Origin: Skeletonema tropicum | Taxonomy: Eukaryota; Bacillariophyta; Thalassiosirophyceae; Thalassiosirales; Thalassiosiraceae | Assembly (NCBI GenBank): GCA_037178625.1 | Contig: CM074132.1 | Span: forward strand, 3,038,001-3,102,000 | Reading direction: 5' to 3' | Length of the DNA stretch: 64,000 nt | Shown: positions 49,621-60,554 of the stretch, one piece after another | Numbering within the stretch: the first letter of the stretch is position 1 | Layout: each line of letters starts with the position of its first letter | Position numbers and translations under genes: made by a program | The notes under the pieces: model-generated | What the model saw: only the letters and a program-made list of their open reading frames with translations | The model's database searches: none | What the model was told of the DNA's origin: nothing

Positions 49621-52320
49621 TCATTTACCTCCACTTTCGGGAGTAGAATACGACCACGAACACGACCCAACCGTATCCGTCATACTCGGCACGCTACCGG
49701 AAACACTACCAGGCGATGTACTACCACCTTTCTGTTCCACGAAGCAACTTCTACGACTTAAAGGTTCAAACACGTCCTCAAGTGAGTTCGACCTCAGCCT
49801 AGTTTCAGTTCTAACTTCATCTTGATGATTCTCGTCCTGTTCTCGTTGCTGTTGCATCATCAGCAGTTGTTCCTCATCATCAATACTACCCTCACTATCA
49901 CTCTGTGGAACATCATGTTCACTATTATTGACATCACGCATTCCGCTCCACCGTAACGTAGCTTCTGTATCCGCCTTCTTTTCTTCCTTGAACGATCGTT
50001 TTTTGGCAGAAACATTGGGATCAAAAATGCTCTCTACTGCAGTATGAAAACTATCATCTGCAGTTCGATCGCTATAGCTTCTTCGCGTGTGGGAATCGTT
50101 TTCGACGCTATTATTAGATTGAGACGACGAAGGTGATGTGAGCTGAAACTTCTTGAGGATATCCATTTTGTTATCAAAGCTTCCATTGCTACTACCACCA
50201 CCACCACTTGAGGGATTTGAAGAAAACGATGACGAAAATCTACGCTTGTCAGCAGTAGTTCTTCTAGGTCGATCTGCTCGTTCTTCGTGGAAAGATTTGG
50301 ACTTGACATATGGAGGAACGACATCTAATTCTTCATCCTCGTCAATCTTGGTAATCGAATCTTGAAGAATTGATTCAACCCTGGAAGAGGAATGGATCTG
50401 ACGTGATGGCGACGACGTAGCAGTAGGAGAAGGTGGAGCAGCAGTAGCATGCTCCGACGAGACATCCCCTTCACTCAAACCACCACCACCCCCACCACCA
50501 TCCTCCTCCGCAACAGTCGTCATTTCTCCAAACTCACGACGATATCGTAACAACTCTCGTAACAACCCCCCAATCTCAGACTCCAACTTGTCAATCTGAT
50601 TACCTTGAGTCATGGTCAGCTCATTCAATCTGTGATTCTCACTCTGTAAGTTTTCAATCAGACGAGTTAGCTGCACACGAGACTCTCGTGGTGCATCTTG
50701 CAAGTGATTGTACAGAGTTTCCTTATCAAGGTATCGTGGTGTGGATGAATTCTGACGCTGAATCTGTGGTGGTTGCAGTTGTTTGCTAGTAGTAGTATTC
50801 GGAGGAGTTTGGAATGATGACGAATTATGATTGTTGTTGTTGGATGATGGTTCCGAGGAGGTGGTGGCGAATAATGACCCCGAGTTGAGAGATGATGACG
50901 TCGTAGGGGAAGTAGAGCTGCTGTGGAAGGAGCGAGATTTTTGATTCTTGAATATTTCGGAAGATTCGTGTCTATCCATTGCATCCATCCTTAGTAGAGA
51001 CTTGCTTCGACGTGGTGGATGTTGCTGCTGTGCGGCATTATTATTATCATCATCATAACTAACAATCTGCCTACTTTGTTGTTGTTGTTGTGACGGACCA
51101 CCCGGTGCCGAAGAACTTTTCCTCTGAAATGCCATAATCTTTGCAATGGACTGTGCCAATTCCAAATCTGGATGTTCGGCTGCAATGGCGTTTAGCTGTT
51201 CCTCGTCAAAGTTGTTTGGTTGTTGTTGACGAGGCACTGATACGTTGAGGTGATCACCACGGTTTGGCTTTTTTGGACTTGTGGAGGAGCGTCGTCGCTG
51301 CTCCTGCTGCTGTGGATCATGGTGATTGAAGCCACCACTATTTGTACGACCAGATGTTGTAGCAGCTGTCACTACTCGCCGTATCTGAGGAATATGGCCC
51401 TGACCAACAACATCATCCGGGGATGATGACAATGCAGCAGCATTATTGGACTCTCGCTTAACTACCGAAGAGGGAGTCAAGGGGGTCATGATAGAAACAT
51501 TGCATTGAGTGAAGCCAGTCTCTCCCACCATGAGTTTCAACGGTGTTTGATGATGCTGTGGCTGTTCCTGATGAACAGCAGCGACAGAAGAGGGTGCAGA
51601 TGGGTCATGCTGCTGCTCTTGAAGATGATGCTGAGGATGATGATATACCTGCATCTGCATCTGCTGCTGATTCTGAGGATGATAAACCTGCATCATGTTC
51701 TTTGGAACATGCTGCTGCTGCTGCTCCATCCTATGAAACTCTCGTCCCCTCTGCTCATCAATTAACTTTTGCAAATTTTGATGAGCCGAGAAGGAATTCT
51801 TGGCTAGATTGGCTGCTATGACGGCACGTTCTTCACTTGACGATGGACTGAGTTCATCGACGTTGTTGTTATTCGTTGATGGGATGTTGTTGACATTGGC
51901 GACAGTAGTCTGTCGTTTCATCATGGGAGCAGAGCTTCGTCGTTGTTGAGGTGACGAGAATGGATGATGATGCTGTGACGACTGCTGCGGTGCCTGTTGT
52001 CCATTGTTGTAATTGAGACCAGATGCAGACTTATTGTGAGCACTTCTCGATAGAGGTGTCGGATCACGTTCTCCTCGACGAGGACGCTGCCCCATCTGCT
52101 GTTGAATGTGTGCTGATAGAGACGATTGACCGCTACTGCCATTGTTCCCCTGACGCCGACTGAGGCTCCTCGACCTTGATCTTGACTTTGGTCTTGAGCT
52201 GCTTCTGATGCCATTGCCAGCATTATTGGGATGATTGCTGCTCATGCCGATGTTGTTGTTGTTTCTTCCTCCTCTCATTCCCGAAGAACTGCGCGAGTTG
52301 CCGTACGGAGGATGCATCAT
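49621..52320 (-). CDS. Low-complexity Gln/Ser/Asn/His-rich coiled-coil protein
   Basis: 899 residues, single exon, unrecognised. The N-terminal 90 residues are Gly/Ser/Arg-rich (SRPKSRSRSRSLSRRQ). Long Gln/His/Asn stretches follow. A single ordered segment stands out at about 545-610 (ETLYNHLQDAPRESRVQLTR, LIENLQSENHRLNELTMTQG, LESEIGGLLRELLRYRREFG), a two-heptad-block coiled coil. The C-terminal part is Ser/Asp/Glu-rich. Composition suggests an intrinsically disordered scaffold or condensate-forming RNA-associated protein; this is inference. Its divergent neighbour at 53001 has the same plan. The frame is open throughout with no stop over 2.7 kb, so the gene is real. Confidence 0.7.
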   Translation of the reverse strand: MMHPPYGNSRSSSGMRGGRNNNNIGMSSNHPNNAGNGIRSSSRPKSRSRSRSLSRRQGNNGSSGQSSLSAHIQQQMGQRPRRGERDPTPLSRSAHNKSASGLNYNNGQQAPQQSSQHHHPFSSPQQRRSSAPMMKRQTTVANVNNIPSTNNNNVDELSPSSSEERAVIAANLAKNSFSAHQNLQKLIDEQRGREFHRMEQQQQHVPKNMMQVYHPQNQQQMQMQVYHHPQHHLQEQQHDPSAPSSVAAVHQEQPQHHQTPLKLMVGETGFTQCNVSIMTPLTPSSVVKRESNNAAALSSSPDDVVGQGHIPQIRRVVTAATTSGRTNSGGFNHHDPQQQEQRRRSSTSPKKPNRGDHLNVSVPRQQQPNNFDEEQLNAIAAEHPDLELAQSIAKIMAFQRKSSSAPGGPSQQQQQSRQIVSYDDDNNNAAQQQHPPRRSKSLLRMDAMDRHESSEIFKNQKSRSFHSSSTSPTTSSSLNSGSLFATTSSEPSSNNNNHNSSSFQTPPNTTTSKQLQPPQIQRQNSSTPRYLDKETLYNHLQDAPRESRVQLTRLIENLQSENHRLNELTMTQGNQIDKLESEIGGLLRELLRYRREFGEMTTVAEEDGGGGGGGLSEGDVSSEHATAAPPSPTATSSPSRQIHSSSRVESILQDSITKIDEDEELDVVPPYVKSKSFHEERADRPRRTTADKRRFSSSFSSNPSSGGGGSSNGSFDNKMDILKKFQLTSPSSSQSNNSVENDSHTRRSYSDRTADDSFHTAVESIFDPNVSAKKRSFKEEKKADTEATLRWSGMRDVNNSEHDVPQSDSEGSIDDEEQLLMMQQQREQDENHQDEVRTETRLRSNSLEDVFEPLSRRSCFVEQKGGSTSPGSVSGSVPSMTDTVGSCSWSYSTPESGGK

Positions 52321-53000
52321 ATTGTCGAACGATGGATGATGATGTTCTCACTCACGTATTATCAACAACATAGCCACAACAAGAACTCTGCAGCATGATC
52401 AATATAGTATGTCGGTTCTTCCTCCGACGCTGCTTTTCTTGGTAATACTACTGCCCTCTTGCTATTTCGTTTGCTTCTATTGTATTGTACGCACTCGCAC
52501 GCACTCAGGAGGGCTATTGAAAGTCAAAATTTCGTTGGATTCACGCACCAGCCTTGCAAAACCAACACTTTCCTCCCTCCAAAATCACATGCGCCCAAAA
52601 TTAGGCCCAGTCAATTTGCAAACCACTGGGCCTTTGAGAACAGGCGCATGTAAACACAAGAAACTGAGAAGACCCTTTTGAGTGCCGTGAAAAGACTGTC
52701 GGGGGGTTCTCTTGACATTCGTTGTGGTAGAGACGTGGATTGGTGCGAACACCGGGAACCTGTGGTGCGAACTCCTTGAAAGCACACACAAAACAACGAA
52801 TCCTGGAAACTCTTCATATCAACAAACCGCGAACTATAAAACGGCATGACAAATAGGCAGCAGTGGACACTCTTTGATCGTGTTCCTTGCCTTGTGACTG
52901 TGACTTCGTTTTTGTCCATTAAGAAGGAACACTAATACCACCTACAATCAAGGAGCGATTCGATTCGCCACAAAAGAGTCTTCCCTGACATAATTCTGCA
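52321..53000. promoter_or_regulatory. Divergent promoter region of the two low-complexity genes
   Basis: 680 bp between start codons. No gene. Short frames at 52409-52681 on plus and 52585-52919 on minus overlap each other and lack domains. Confidence 0.5.
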
Positions 53001-55241
53001 ATGAAGACGTCCCTCATGAACGCCTTTCGAGGTCGAAAGGCTCCGAAATCCTCTCAAAGTAGGAGTAATCGACAACATCATCGTGCCGATACGAATGAAC
53101 CCGATGGGATGATTGCCACAACATCATCATCTGCTTCTTCTTCCTCCAAACACCAACGAGGTGTCACGGCACCAATAAGAAGTAGTAGTCGACATCAAGA
53201 AGAACCACAGGGGAGTCGGGGACATCATTCTCCACAACAGCAGCAGCAACAGCAACAACAACAATATGGTGGTGGTGATCGTCCAGAGTCCTCACCATCC
53301 ACACCCCGTCAAACGAATCGAACAGTCATTTCATCAGCACGATCTCCTACTACCCGACGTCATCAGCCCGAACCGGTGGAGGAAAAATATACGAAATCAC
53401 CGACCACTTCTCCACCTTCCCATCATCAACATGGTGGTAGTCAACAACAACAACAATATCATCATCATCATCGGCAACAACAAAAGCAGTCGACTAGGTC
53501 GTCTGCATCATTATCACGAAGAGATGGTCGTAGTAGTAGTAGCGGCGGTGGCGGTGGTGGCGGGAGTAGTCAATCAGGGGGGGGGAGGGGAACCGATCGG
53601 AATAATGGCAGTCACAACAACAATAGCAATAACAGTAATGGCGGTAATAGGTCGGAATTGCCCACACTCTTTGAACGTGGTAATGGGCTCGATGCACCTT
53701 CCACGGTAGTGGATTCCAGGGGCATCCCACCATTGCCATTGAATAGTGTTCCTACTGCACGAACTACATCACAACAGCAACAGCAACAACATCTACCACC
53801 ACCTCCAAAAACGAAGAAATCATCATCCTCTCAACAACAACAACCACCAAAGAAGGAACTTGGTCTCAATCATCTCTCCCTCCTCTCCTCCTCCTCTTCC
53901 AACAATAATAATAATAATCAAGACTCTCCACATCACAACAACAACAACAATAACAACGATGCTCATCATCACATCTCCTCCTCCTCCTCGGTAGTTTCCA
54001 TAAACACAATCGACACCGTCACCCGCTCGGCCCATCAACTCCAAGCCCTCATTGAACAAATGCAACTCGAGGTGACCAAACTCCGCTCGGCCAAACACGC
54101 CGCCGAATGTCGTGCCAATCGACTCGAAACAGAAATGGAACAAGTCCAAACTGAAATGGAGAATAGTGTTTTGAAATTGAGTATGGAGAATGAACGACTA
54201 AAGGGGGAGGTGGAGGAGTATAAAGTTCGGATGGAAGAGTTGGAACGAATGAATGGTGGAAGTGGAAGTGGTGAGGGGGGAGGAGGAGGAAGATTGACGA
54301 GGGATCATCTTTCTCCTCATTTGACAACAATTCATACTACAAAATCAAGAGATGGTACCACCACCACCAATAACAACACCAACAACAACAGTAGCAGGAG
54401 ACAATCCAAACCATCCGATACGTCATCTACTACATCAATAACCTCCAAAAGTTCCCGTCGATCCTCGACACGAAGCAATACTACTACTCCAACTACATCA
54501 CCAAGTCCTACTAAACTGATTATCAGTAGTACTTTGCCAACTCCCAAACGGAATAACAAGTTGGAGTTGAAGAATGCTGCTGCATCAGGGGGGAGTAATA
54601 GTAGTAGTGGTCGGAACAGTAGCAATCATCATCATCGTCATGATGGTAGTGGTAGTTTTAGTGCTAGTTTGCCAAATTTACATCATCATCATCATCATCA
54701 TCAGGATTACACCATACCAACAACTTCTTCCAAAACAACAAAATCAAAGTCAACACCATCAACGACATCAACAACAACATTTAAGCCTAAAAAGGTAGAA
54801 CGTAAGAGTAAGAACAGCAACAGCAGTAGCAACAAGGATGAACAACAACAACAACAAACTACGAATACTACTTCTTCAAGACAACACAATACCTCTGAAA
54901 ATTCTTCCTCCAAACATACTACCTCCATGTCATCATCATTTATCTATAGTGATGATTCTACCACCGATCAATATTCTCATGAACACTCCTCCTCCTTCAA
55001 CTCCAACTCTTCCTCCAACTCCAATTCATCATCATCATCATCAAGCTCCTCCTCCTCACGTGCCGATCGAACAGTTGATGCATCCTCCGCTGCCTCACCC
55101 TATTCTGATAATGGTGGAGGGATATGGACACCTCAGGGGATTAAAACGGAACGAAAGTTGGATGATCGTGGGAGGAGTAGTGGAAGTGGTAGAGAACCGG
55201 TGATTGATGAATTGGTTGTGGATGAATTGTATTATGCGTAG
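53001..55241 (+). CDS. Low-complexity Ser/Asn/Gln/His-rich coiled-coil protein
   Basis: 746 residues, single exon. The basic start is MKTSLMNAFRGRKAPKSSQS. Almost the whole chain is Ser, Asn, Gln, His and Thr runs, with poly-Gln at 53241-53264, poly-Gly near 53540 and poly-His near 54685. The only ordered piece is a coiled coil at about 335-415 (AHQLQALIEQMQLEVTKLRS then KHAAECRANRLETEMEQVQT and ENERLKGEVEEYKVRMEELE). The C terminus is KTERKLDDRGRSSGSGREPV then IDELVVDELYYA. The plan mirrors the divergent 49621-52320 gene, so an ancient duplication or functional pairing is possible. Codon repeats (CAA, AAC, TCA/TCC) vary, so the tracts are not simple recent slippage. Confidence 0.7.
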   Translation: MKTSLMNAFRGRKAPKSSQSRSNRQHHRADTNEPDGMIATTSSSASSSSKHQRGVTAPIRSSSRHQEEPQGSRGHHSPQQQQQQQQQQYGGGDRPESSPSTPRQTNRTVISSARSPTTRRHQPEPVEEKYTKSPTTSPPSHHQHGGSQQQQQYHHHHRQQQKQSTRSSASLSRRDGRSSSSGGGGGGGSSQSGGGRGTDRNNGSHNNNSNNSNGGNRSELPTLFERGNGLDAPSTVVDSRGIPPLPLNSVPTARTTSQQQQQQHLPPPPKTKKSSSSQQQQPPKKELGLNHLSLLSSSSSNNNNNNQDSPHHNNNNNNNDAHHHISSSSSVVSINTIDTVTRSAHQLQALIEQMQLEVTKLRSAKHAAECRANRLETEMEQVQTEMENSVLKLSMENERLKGEVEEYKVRMEELERMNGGSGSGEGGGGGRLTRDHLSPHLTTIHTTKSRDGTTTTNNNTNNNSSRRQSKPSDTSSTTSITSKSSRRSSTRSNTTTPTTSPSPTKLIISSTLPTPKRNNKLELKNAAASGGSNSSSGRNSSNHHHRHDGSGSFSASLPNLHHHHHHHQDYTIPTTSSKTTKSKSTPSTTSTTTFKPKKVERKSKNSNSSSNKDEQQQQQTTNTTSSRQHNTSENSSSKHTTSMSSSFIYSDDSTTDQYSHEHSSSFNSNSSSNSNSSSSSSSSSSSRADRTVDASSAASPYSDNGGGIWTPQGIKTERKLDDRGRSSGSGREPVIDELVVDELYYA

Positions 55242-55699
55242 TGAAGTGAAAGAAGTTTGTGTTTTTGTTTATTGAGTGAGTGACAGAGAGAGAGAGAGAG
55301 AGAGAGAGAGATGTGTGAAGTAATGGAAAGTTTCAAGTAATGATGAATGTACAGGATAACACAACTCATCTAGCTAGGTGTGGAGGGAAGCCGAAGAAGA
55401 AGAATAAGAAAAAGTGGAGTGGACAGTGTGAATGGAGATGAACAGAATGTGAGGTTTTGAGTAGATTAATATCAAAATCGTGTATACATCAGCCATTCCA
55501 TGTGAAGGAAGAAAGGGGCAAAAAATGAAACAACAATCGTCGATTATATTGTGGTTGTATAGATAACTAGCAAACCAACTTTTAATCGATCTAATAATGA
55601 AGAATTAACTTCCAACGAATGTTCGAACAACCTAAGTGAAAGTACTATTACATTAGTTCACATTTCTAAATGCAAACAAGAGAGAGATGCCTACATACA
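55242..55699. other. Intergenic, 458 bp, with a GA microsatellite
   Basis: Convergent 3' region. (GA)n of about 14 units at 55284-55311. Nothing else seen. Confidence 0.55.
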
Positions 55700-58600
55700 C
55701 TACGACGCTAAACACTCTGCTTCCCTCCACCAATAATTATTTTTGCAGCACTCCCACTTCGTATCTGCCAAATATTCACTGATCCAAAGAGGATCATTAC
55801 CATCATTTACGCATTCATTCGTGTAGTCCCAATCTGGATACCATGGAAATCCTCCGACTGGTGTTGGTCGAGGTGTTGGTAAAGGAGTTAGTGGTGGAGG
55901 CGGTCCAGGTGGAGGAGGCGACCCGGGTGGTGGTGGTGGTGGATTAGGTTGAGGATCGACATAGCAATTACAAGTCACGCGTGAAGTGTAATCACAGAAC
56001 ATACCATTGCTATCAAACATTGTGCCAGGTGGACACATTTGGTAGGAAGCTAATTCTCCTTCGAGACAATGGAAGAATCCTGTACATCCACTGGATGATA
56101 CAAAGTGCCAACCGGTCGGTGGGCAATTTTCACAGACGGAAATCTTCGTTGTTGGCCGCGGAGTGGCTCGAATAGTTGGACTTCTTGTTTGTCCCTCATA
56201 AGATGGGGTCAACGACAAGGAAGGTTCGGAGGAAGGCTGCAATGAAGGTTTTGAACTTGGTTCCAAAGAAATTGATGGTTCGGATGAAGGCACCTCTGTA
56301 GGTCGTGGGGTTGGCATCGCACATGAACACGTCACATAGGGAGCCCAATTGCATGTATTCAAACTTTCATCAAAGAGAGTGCCCGCAGGGCAGAATAATA
56401 CTTGACTCGGAACATTTTCGGTGCAGTAGAAAAATCCGTAACATCCTGGAATAGCAACTATTAATCCATTGTAGGAAAACGGTGGACAAGCTGTCCCACA
56501 CCCATTCGTCGGGCTTGCGGATAGTGATGGTTCTAAAGATTTTGAAGGGTGAAATGACTCGGATGGATATTGGCTTGGCTCCGTTGATTTTGACGGGCCG
56601 GATGAAGGAGCCTCTGATAATTTTACACTTGGTTCCAAAGATATTGATGGTTCGGATGAAGGCTGCGATGAAGGTTTTACACTTGGCACTAGCGACTTGG
56701 TTGGAGATTGAGTTGGAAAGTCAAAGTCAATTGGTGCTATGATCAAATCAACTGCCCACCACATAACTCCTCGGAGACATTGATCATAGGCGTAGTTCTT
56801 TTTGATCTTCAACGTCAGTGCATTGTCAAAGGAGGTGAAGTATTGGTACCCTCCAGTAATTAGTTCCATCGACTTGGTGACAGGATTAAAATTCAACTCA
56901 TCGTAATCCCCCGTTTCGACGTAATCTTGCATAATCTCAAAGTAAGGGAGATTACCCGCCTCACCATGGCAACCACCCAATCCAGCTCCCCACACTTGAC
57001 ATCCAGCCGTGTGACAATGGGGGCTTGCAAGCCTTGTGCTCCTACCATAGGCTGCCAAGCCAAACACCAACTTTTCACGTGGGATATCTAGGGCAAAGAT
57101 GTTAGACATGGTATTCTGGATGTAAGGCATGTCAGCATTTGCCCCCGCAGTGGAGTCCCAGGAACCGTAGATATCGTATGACATCACATTGAACCAGCTC
57201 ACATGTGTAGCCATGTTGACTAAATCGTAGCCGGGCTCCAATCTATCATTCCAGTTAATGGCCGTAGCGATCGTAATCAGCCAGTCTTCATGCCCCGCAT
57301 CATCAAACGCATTTCTCAATGCCTCACAAAGCAGGGGGTAGTTGTCATAGTCATCCGGCGTTCCCTGTCTTGTGACGGGATACTCCCAGTCTAAAGGATG
57401 GACATATGTGTGAGAATAGAAAGCAGGACACAAAGAAACTCAATAGTTTTAAGGACTCACCAATATCAATCCCATCAAAACCATAGTGGTCAAGAAAGTC
57501 GACAACAGATTGAGCGAAGCTCGCCCTCCTTGTTGGGGTACTAGCAGCGTAGACAAATCTACTCTGATCAAACGTCCACCCTCCAACTGCTATGAGCGTC
57601 TTCAAATCAGGGTTGGATTCCTTGAGAGAATTGAACAATGCATACTTTTCTGTATACTCCCAGTAGTTCGCATTGTAAGGTTCAATCAACCCCACAGGAG
57701 AAATCCCTGCAAAGCTAAACGCCAAGTGAGTGTATCCAAATGCAGCAACATCAATATCATCTGGTTGAAGAGGATTGCACGATGCTGATCTATACGTTGC
57801 CCACTCTTGATAATATCCAAAATTGACCGTATTCCTGTGTGTTCCACAGGTGGGCGAGACAAAAGGAGGCGTTGGTGGCGCTGGAGGGGGGATTGGTGCC
57901 TCCGGTACGGGTGGACAATTGGTGCAATCTGCGTAACAAATTTCGCCAGCATCACATTCGTCGTCGGTCCCGAGTGGACATCCCTTGCTACAATAAAGAT
58001 TGGCATCAGCCCACGATGTTCCACAATAATTATGGTTTCTCACTGGCTCTGGTGATGGTACTGACGACACACTGGGCATGTTTGAAAGTGTTGGACTCTG
58101 CGTCGGCTGTGGTCCCAATGCACAATCGGTCGTTTGCGAAACCTCCGCCCACACCAAGTCAGACCACGCTCCTCCCACATCACTTTGAGCCATCCACAAC
58201 ATTGCTCCACCGTTGCACGTGTAAAGGGGTTCGGTTTCTCCCTGAATTTCATAAGTTTTCACATTTTGCAATACAGCAACTGCCTGCTCCCCACTAGCAT
58301 TACTACCGGTAGTTCCGCAATCAGAAATACAGAAACCAAACACCACCTTGTCAGGCCTATATTCTAGCGGGGCCGTCATCGTAATCATCACCGCAGCTTC
58401 ATAAATATATGATGCACTTTGGCCAGCGCTGCCACCAGTAAAACCATTGGCTCCTGGACGACTTATCCCATTGTAAAATCTGACAATGAAAAAGTCCAAA
58501 TAATCTTGTACTCTCTGCAGTGTAACGTAGTATTGACCCTTTTCGTTCAAATCTTCACCATAATTGACAAATTCAACATCCCTCGGTGAATGTATCAATT

Positions 58601-60041
58601 CATACTCATCCCCTAGATCATTCAGTAAATCTCGTAAATTAATTGTCAAATTCTCCAGAAAATTAATTGCCGCTTCGTCAGAGTAGTTGCCAGTCACCTG
58701 CTCACAAACATCCGCATGCATTTGCGATCTCGTAGTTTTTTCATAACAATACTGATAATCTACATCGACCCCATCCAAATTCATCGTGGATACAATATCG
58801 ACCAATTGGGTACTAACCCCCTTCAAGTTGTTGGTCTCTTTATCAAAGCAATAATCCCAACAATTATTCAAATCACCCGCAACACTTAATCCCATCCCCG
58901 CTCCCCCGAAACTTAGTAATACTTTAATCCCCATACTTTTCCACAGATTAATAAGCTCTGGCTGGTGTTGATTATTGCACACGGGTACAGTATTGGCAGT
59001 GAGCGTGTTAATGGTGCATTGGTCATTGCAAATGTTTCCAGCATTCGGGTTGTAGTCGTAGGTGACTGCCGCACTAATGACAATGTGCGTGTACCCGTCG
59101 ACCTGATCCAAAGTGGGACAATCCTCCCAGTTTCGTAGGTAGGCCACGAGGCGAGAATCGGTCGGAGATGGAGCAGGTGGCGGTGGAGGGGGGATTGATA
59201 CCGCTGGACAGTCAAAGCAACTGGCGTAACAAGTATGACCAGCATCACATTCCGCATCGGTCCCGAGTGGACATCCCTTGCTACAATAAAGATTGGCAGC
59301 AGCCCACGATGTTCCACAATAATTATGGTTGGTAGCGTCGCCTTGAGGTGAAGCGGGTGGTGGTGGCGGCCCAGGAGACGGTGGCGAGATTGGTACTGCT
59401 GGACAGTTATTGCAACTTGCATAACATGTCTGGGATGAAGGGCATTCTGCATCGGTCCCAAGTGGACAGGGGGTGGCACAATTGGTGTCAGCAGATACCC
59501 ACGATGTTCCACAATAATTATGGTTGGTAGCATCACCTTGAGGTGGAGCGGGTGGTGGTGGCGGCCCAGGAGATGGTGGCGATATTGGTACTGCTGGACA
59601 GTTATTGCAACTTGCATAACATGTCTGGGATGCTGGGCATTCCGCATCGGTTCCGAGCGGACAGGGGGTGGCACAATTGGTGTCAGCAGATATCCAGGAT
59701 GTTCCACAATAATTGTGGTTGGTAGCGCCCTGAGGTGAAGCGGGTGGTGGCGGCCCAGGAGATGGTGGCGGTATTGGTACTGCTGGACAGTTGGTGCAAC
59801 TAGCATAACATGTCTGGGATGATGGGCACTCCTCGTTGGTTCCGAGCGGACAGGGGGTCTCGCAGTAAGTGTCGGCAGATATCCAGGAATCTCCACAGTA
59901 GTTATAGTTGGTGGCGGCTTGGGCACTGGTGAGAATTATTGTTATTATTGCGGCAATTATTATTGGGAGGAGTGGCCGTGGCCTCCTCGGTCTGCATCTG
60001 CAGCTTTGGTTGCTTTGAAATGTCATGAATTTTTTGTGCAT
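55700..60041 (-). CDS. Secreted two-domain GH18 chitinase with Cys-rich repeats and CBM14 modules
   Basis: Exons 60041-57461 and 57390-55700, with a 70-bp phase-1 intron (GTGAGT donor, CCTTTAG acceptor). The product is 1423 residues. Signal peptide or anchor at about 20-42. Four Cys-rich repeats (about 45-86, 107-149, 172-214, 237-279; NYCGTSW..A...C...CPLG then TDxEC...QTCYASC..CP) are joined by Pro-rich linkers; a fifth is at about 669-710. GH18 domain 1 (about 297-640) has LDGVDVDYQ at the active site, with Gln430 in place of the catalytic Glu. GH18 domain 2 (about 733-1076) is intact: FDGIDIDWEYP, formed across the splice, with Glu863. Then come PS-rich linkers and two CBM14/peritrophin-A modules (about 1158-1216 and 1280-1336). 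The C-terminal Trp/Cys module (WYPDWDYTNEC ... CCKNNYWW) is shared with the neighbour gene. It likely acts on cell-surface chitin, which Thalassiosirales make as fibres. Confidence 0.9.
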
Positions 60042-60554
60042 AACTTGTGTTGTTATCCCTTCTACCGCTGGCGTGGCAAACTCATCTATCGGGACGATTA
60101 GGATAGGGAATCGTCTCTATGATGTGAAGCAGTATGTATTAGCACAATGATCAGACTACGTAATTTAACATCATGATCATTAGTGTGCTTGCTTTGTGCT
60201 TTGTGTTTCGTGGGTAAAATAATAGCCGCAGCCCAAAAGACACCCATGAGGTTTGTGGGCTGTTGCCTCAATACCGCTCCAATTTGCACTCTTTTGCAGT
60301 AGGCTGTTGCAAGTTGCAAACAACTGCACAAAAGGCAACATACAAAAGTGCTGACCATGATGTACCTTGCTTACTTGAAGAAGTCAGTGTACATAGCTGT
60401 AGTAGCAAGAGGTAGCTCCTCCAAAGTACAACTTAATAGAATTGATGAGGGCTCTGACATAATTGATAAATGAAAATATTATTGTCCGTCTCTCTAGAGC
60501 GTAACGAAGAATCAGCGAAGAATAAGAAGAGGTGGCACCAGAAATAGTAAAACA
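60042..60554. promoter_or_regulatory. Divergent promoter region (chitinase and Cys-rich protein genes)
   Basis: 513 bp between starts. A TCTCTCTAGAG motif at about 60489-60499 lies 55-65 bp before the plus-strand ATG. No gene. Confidence 0.5.
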
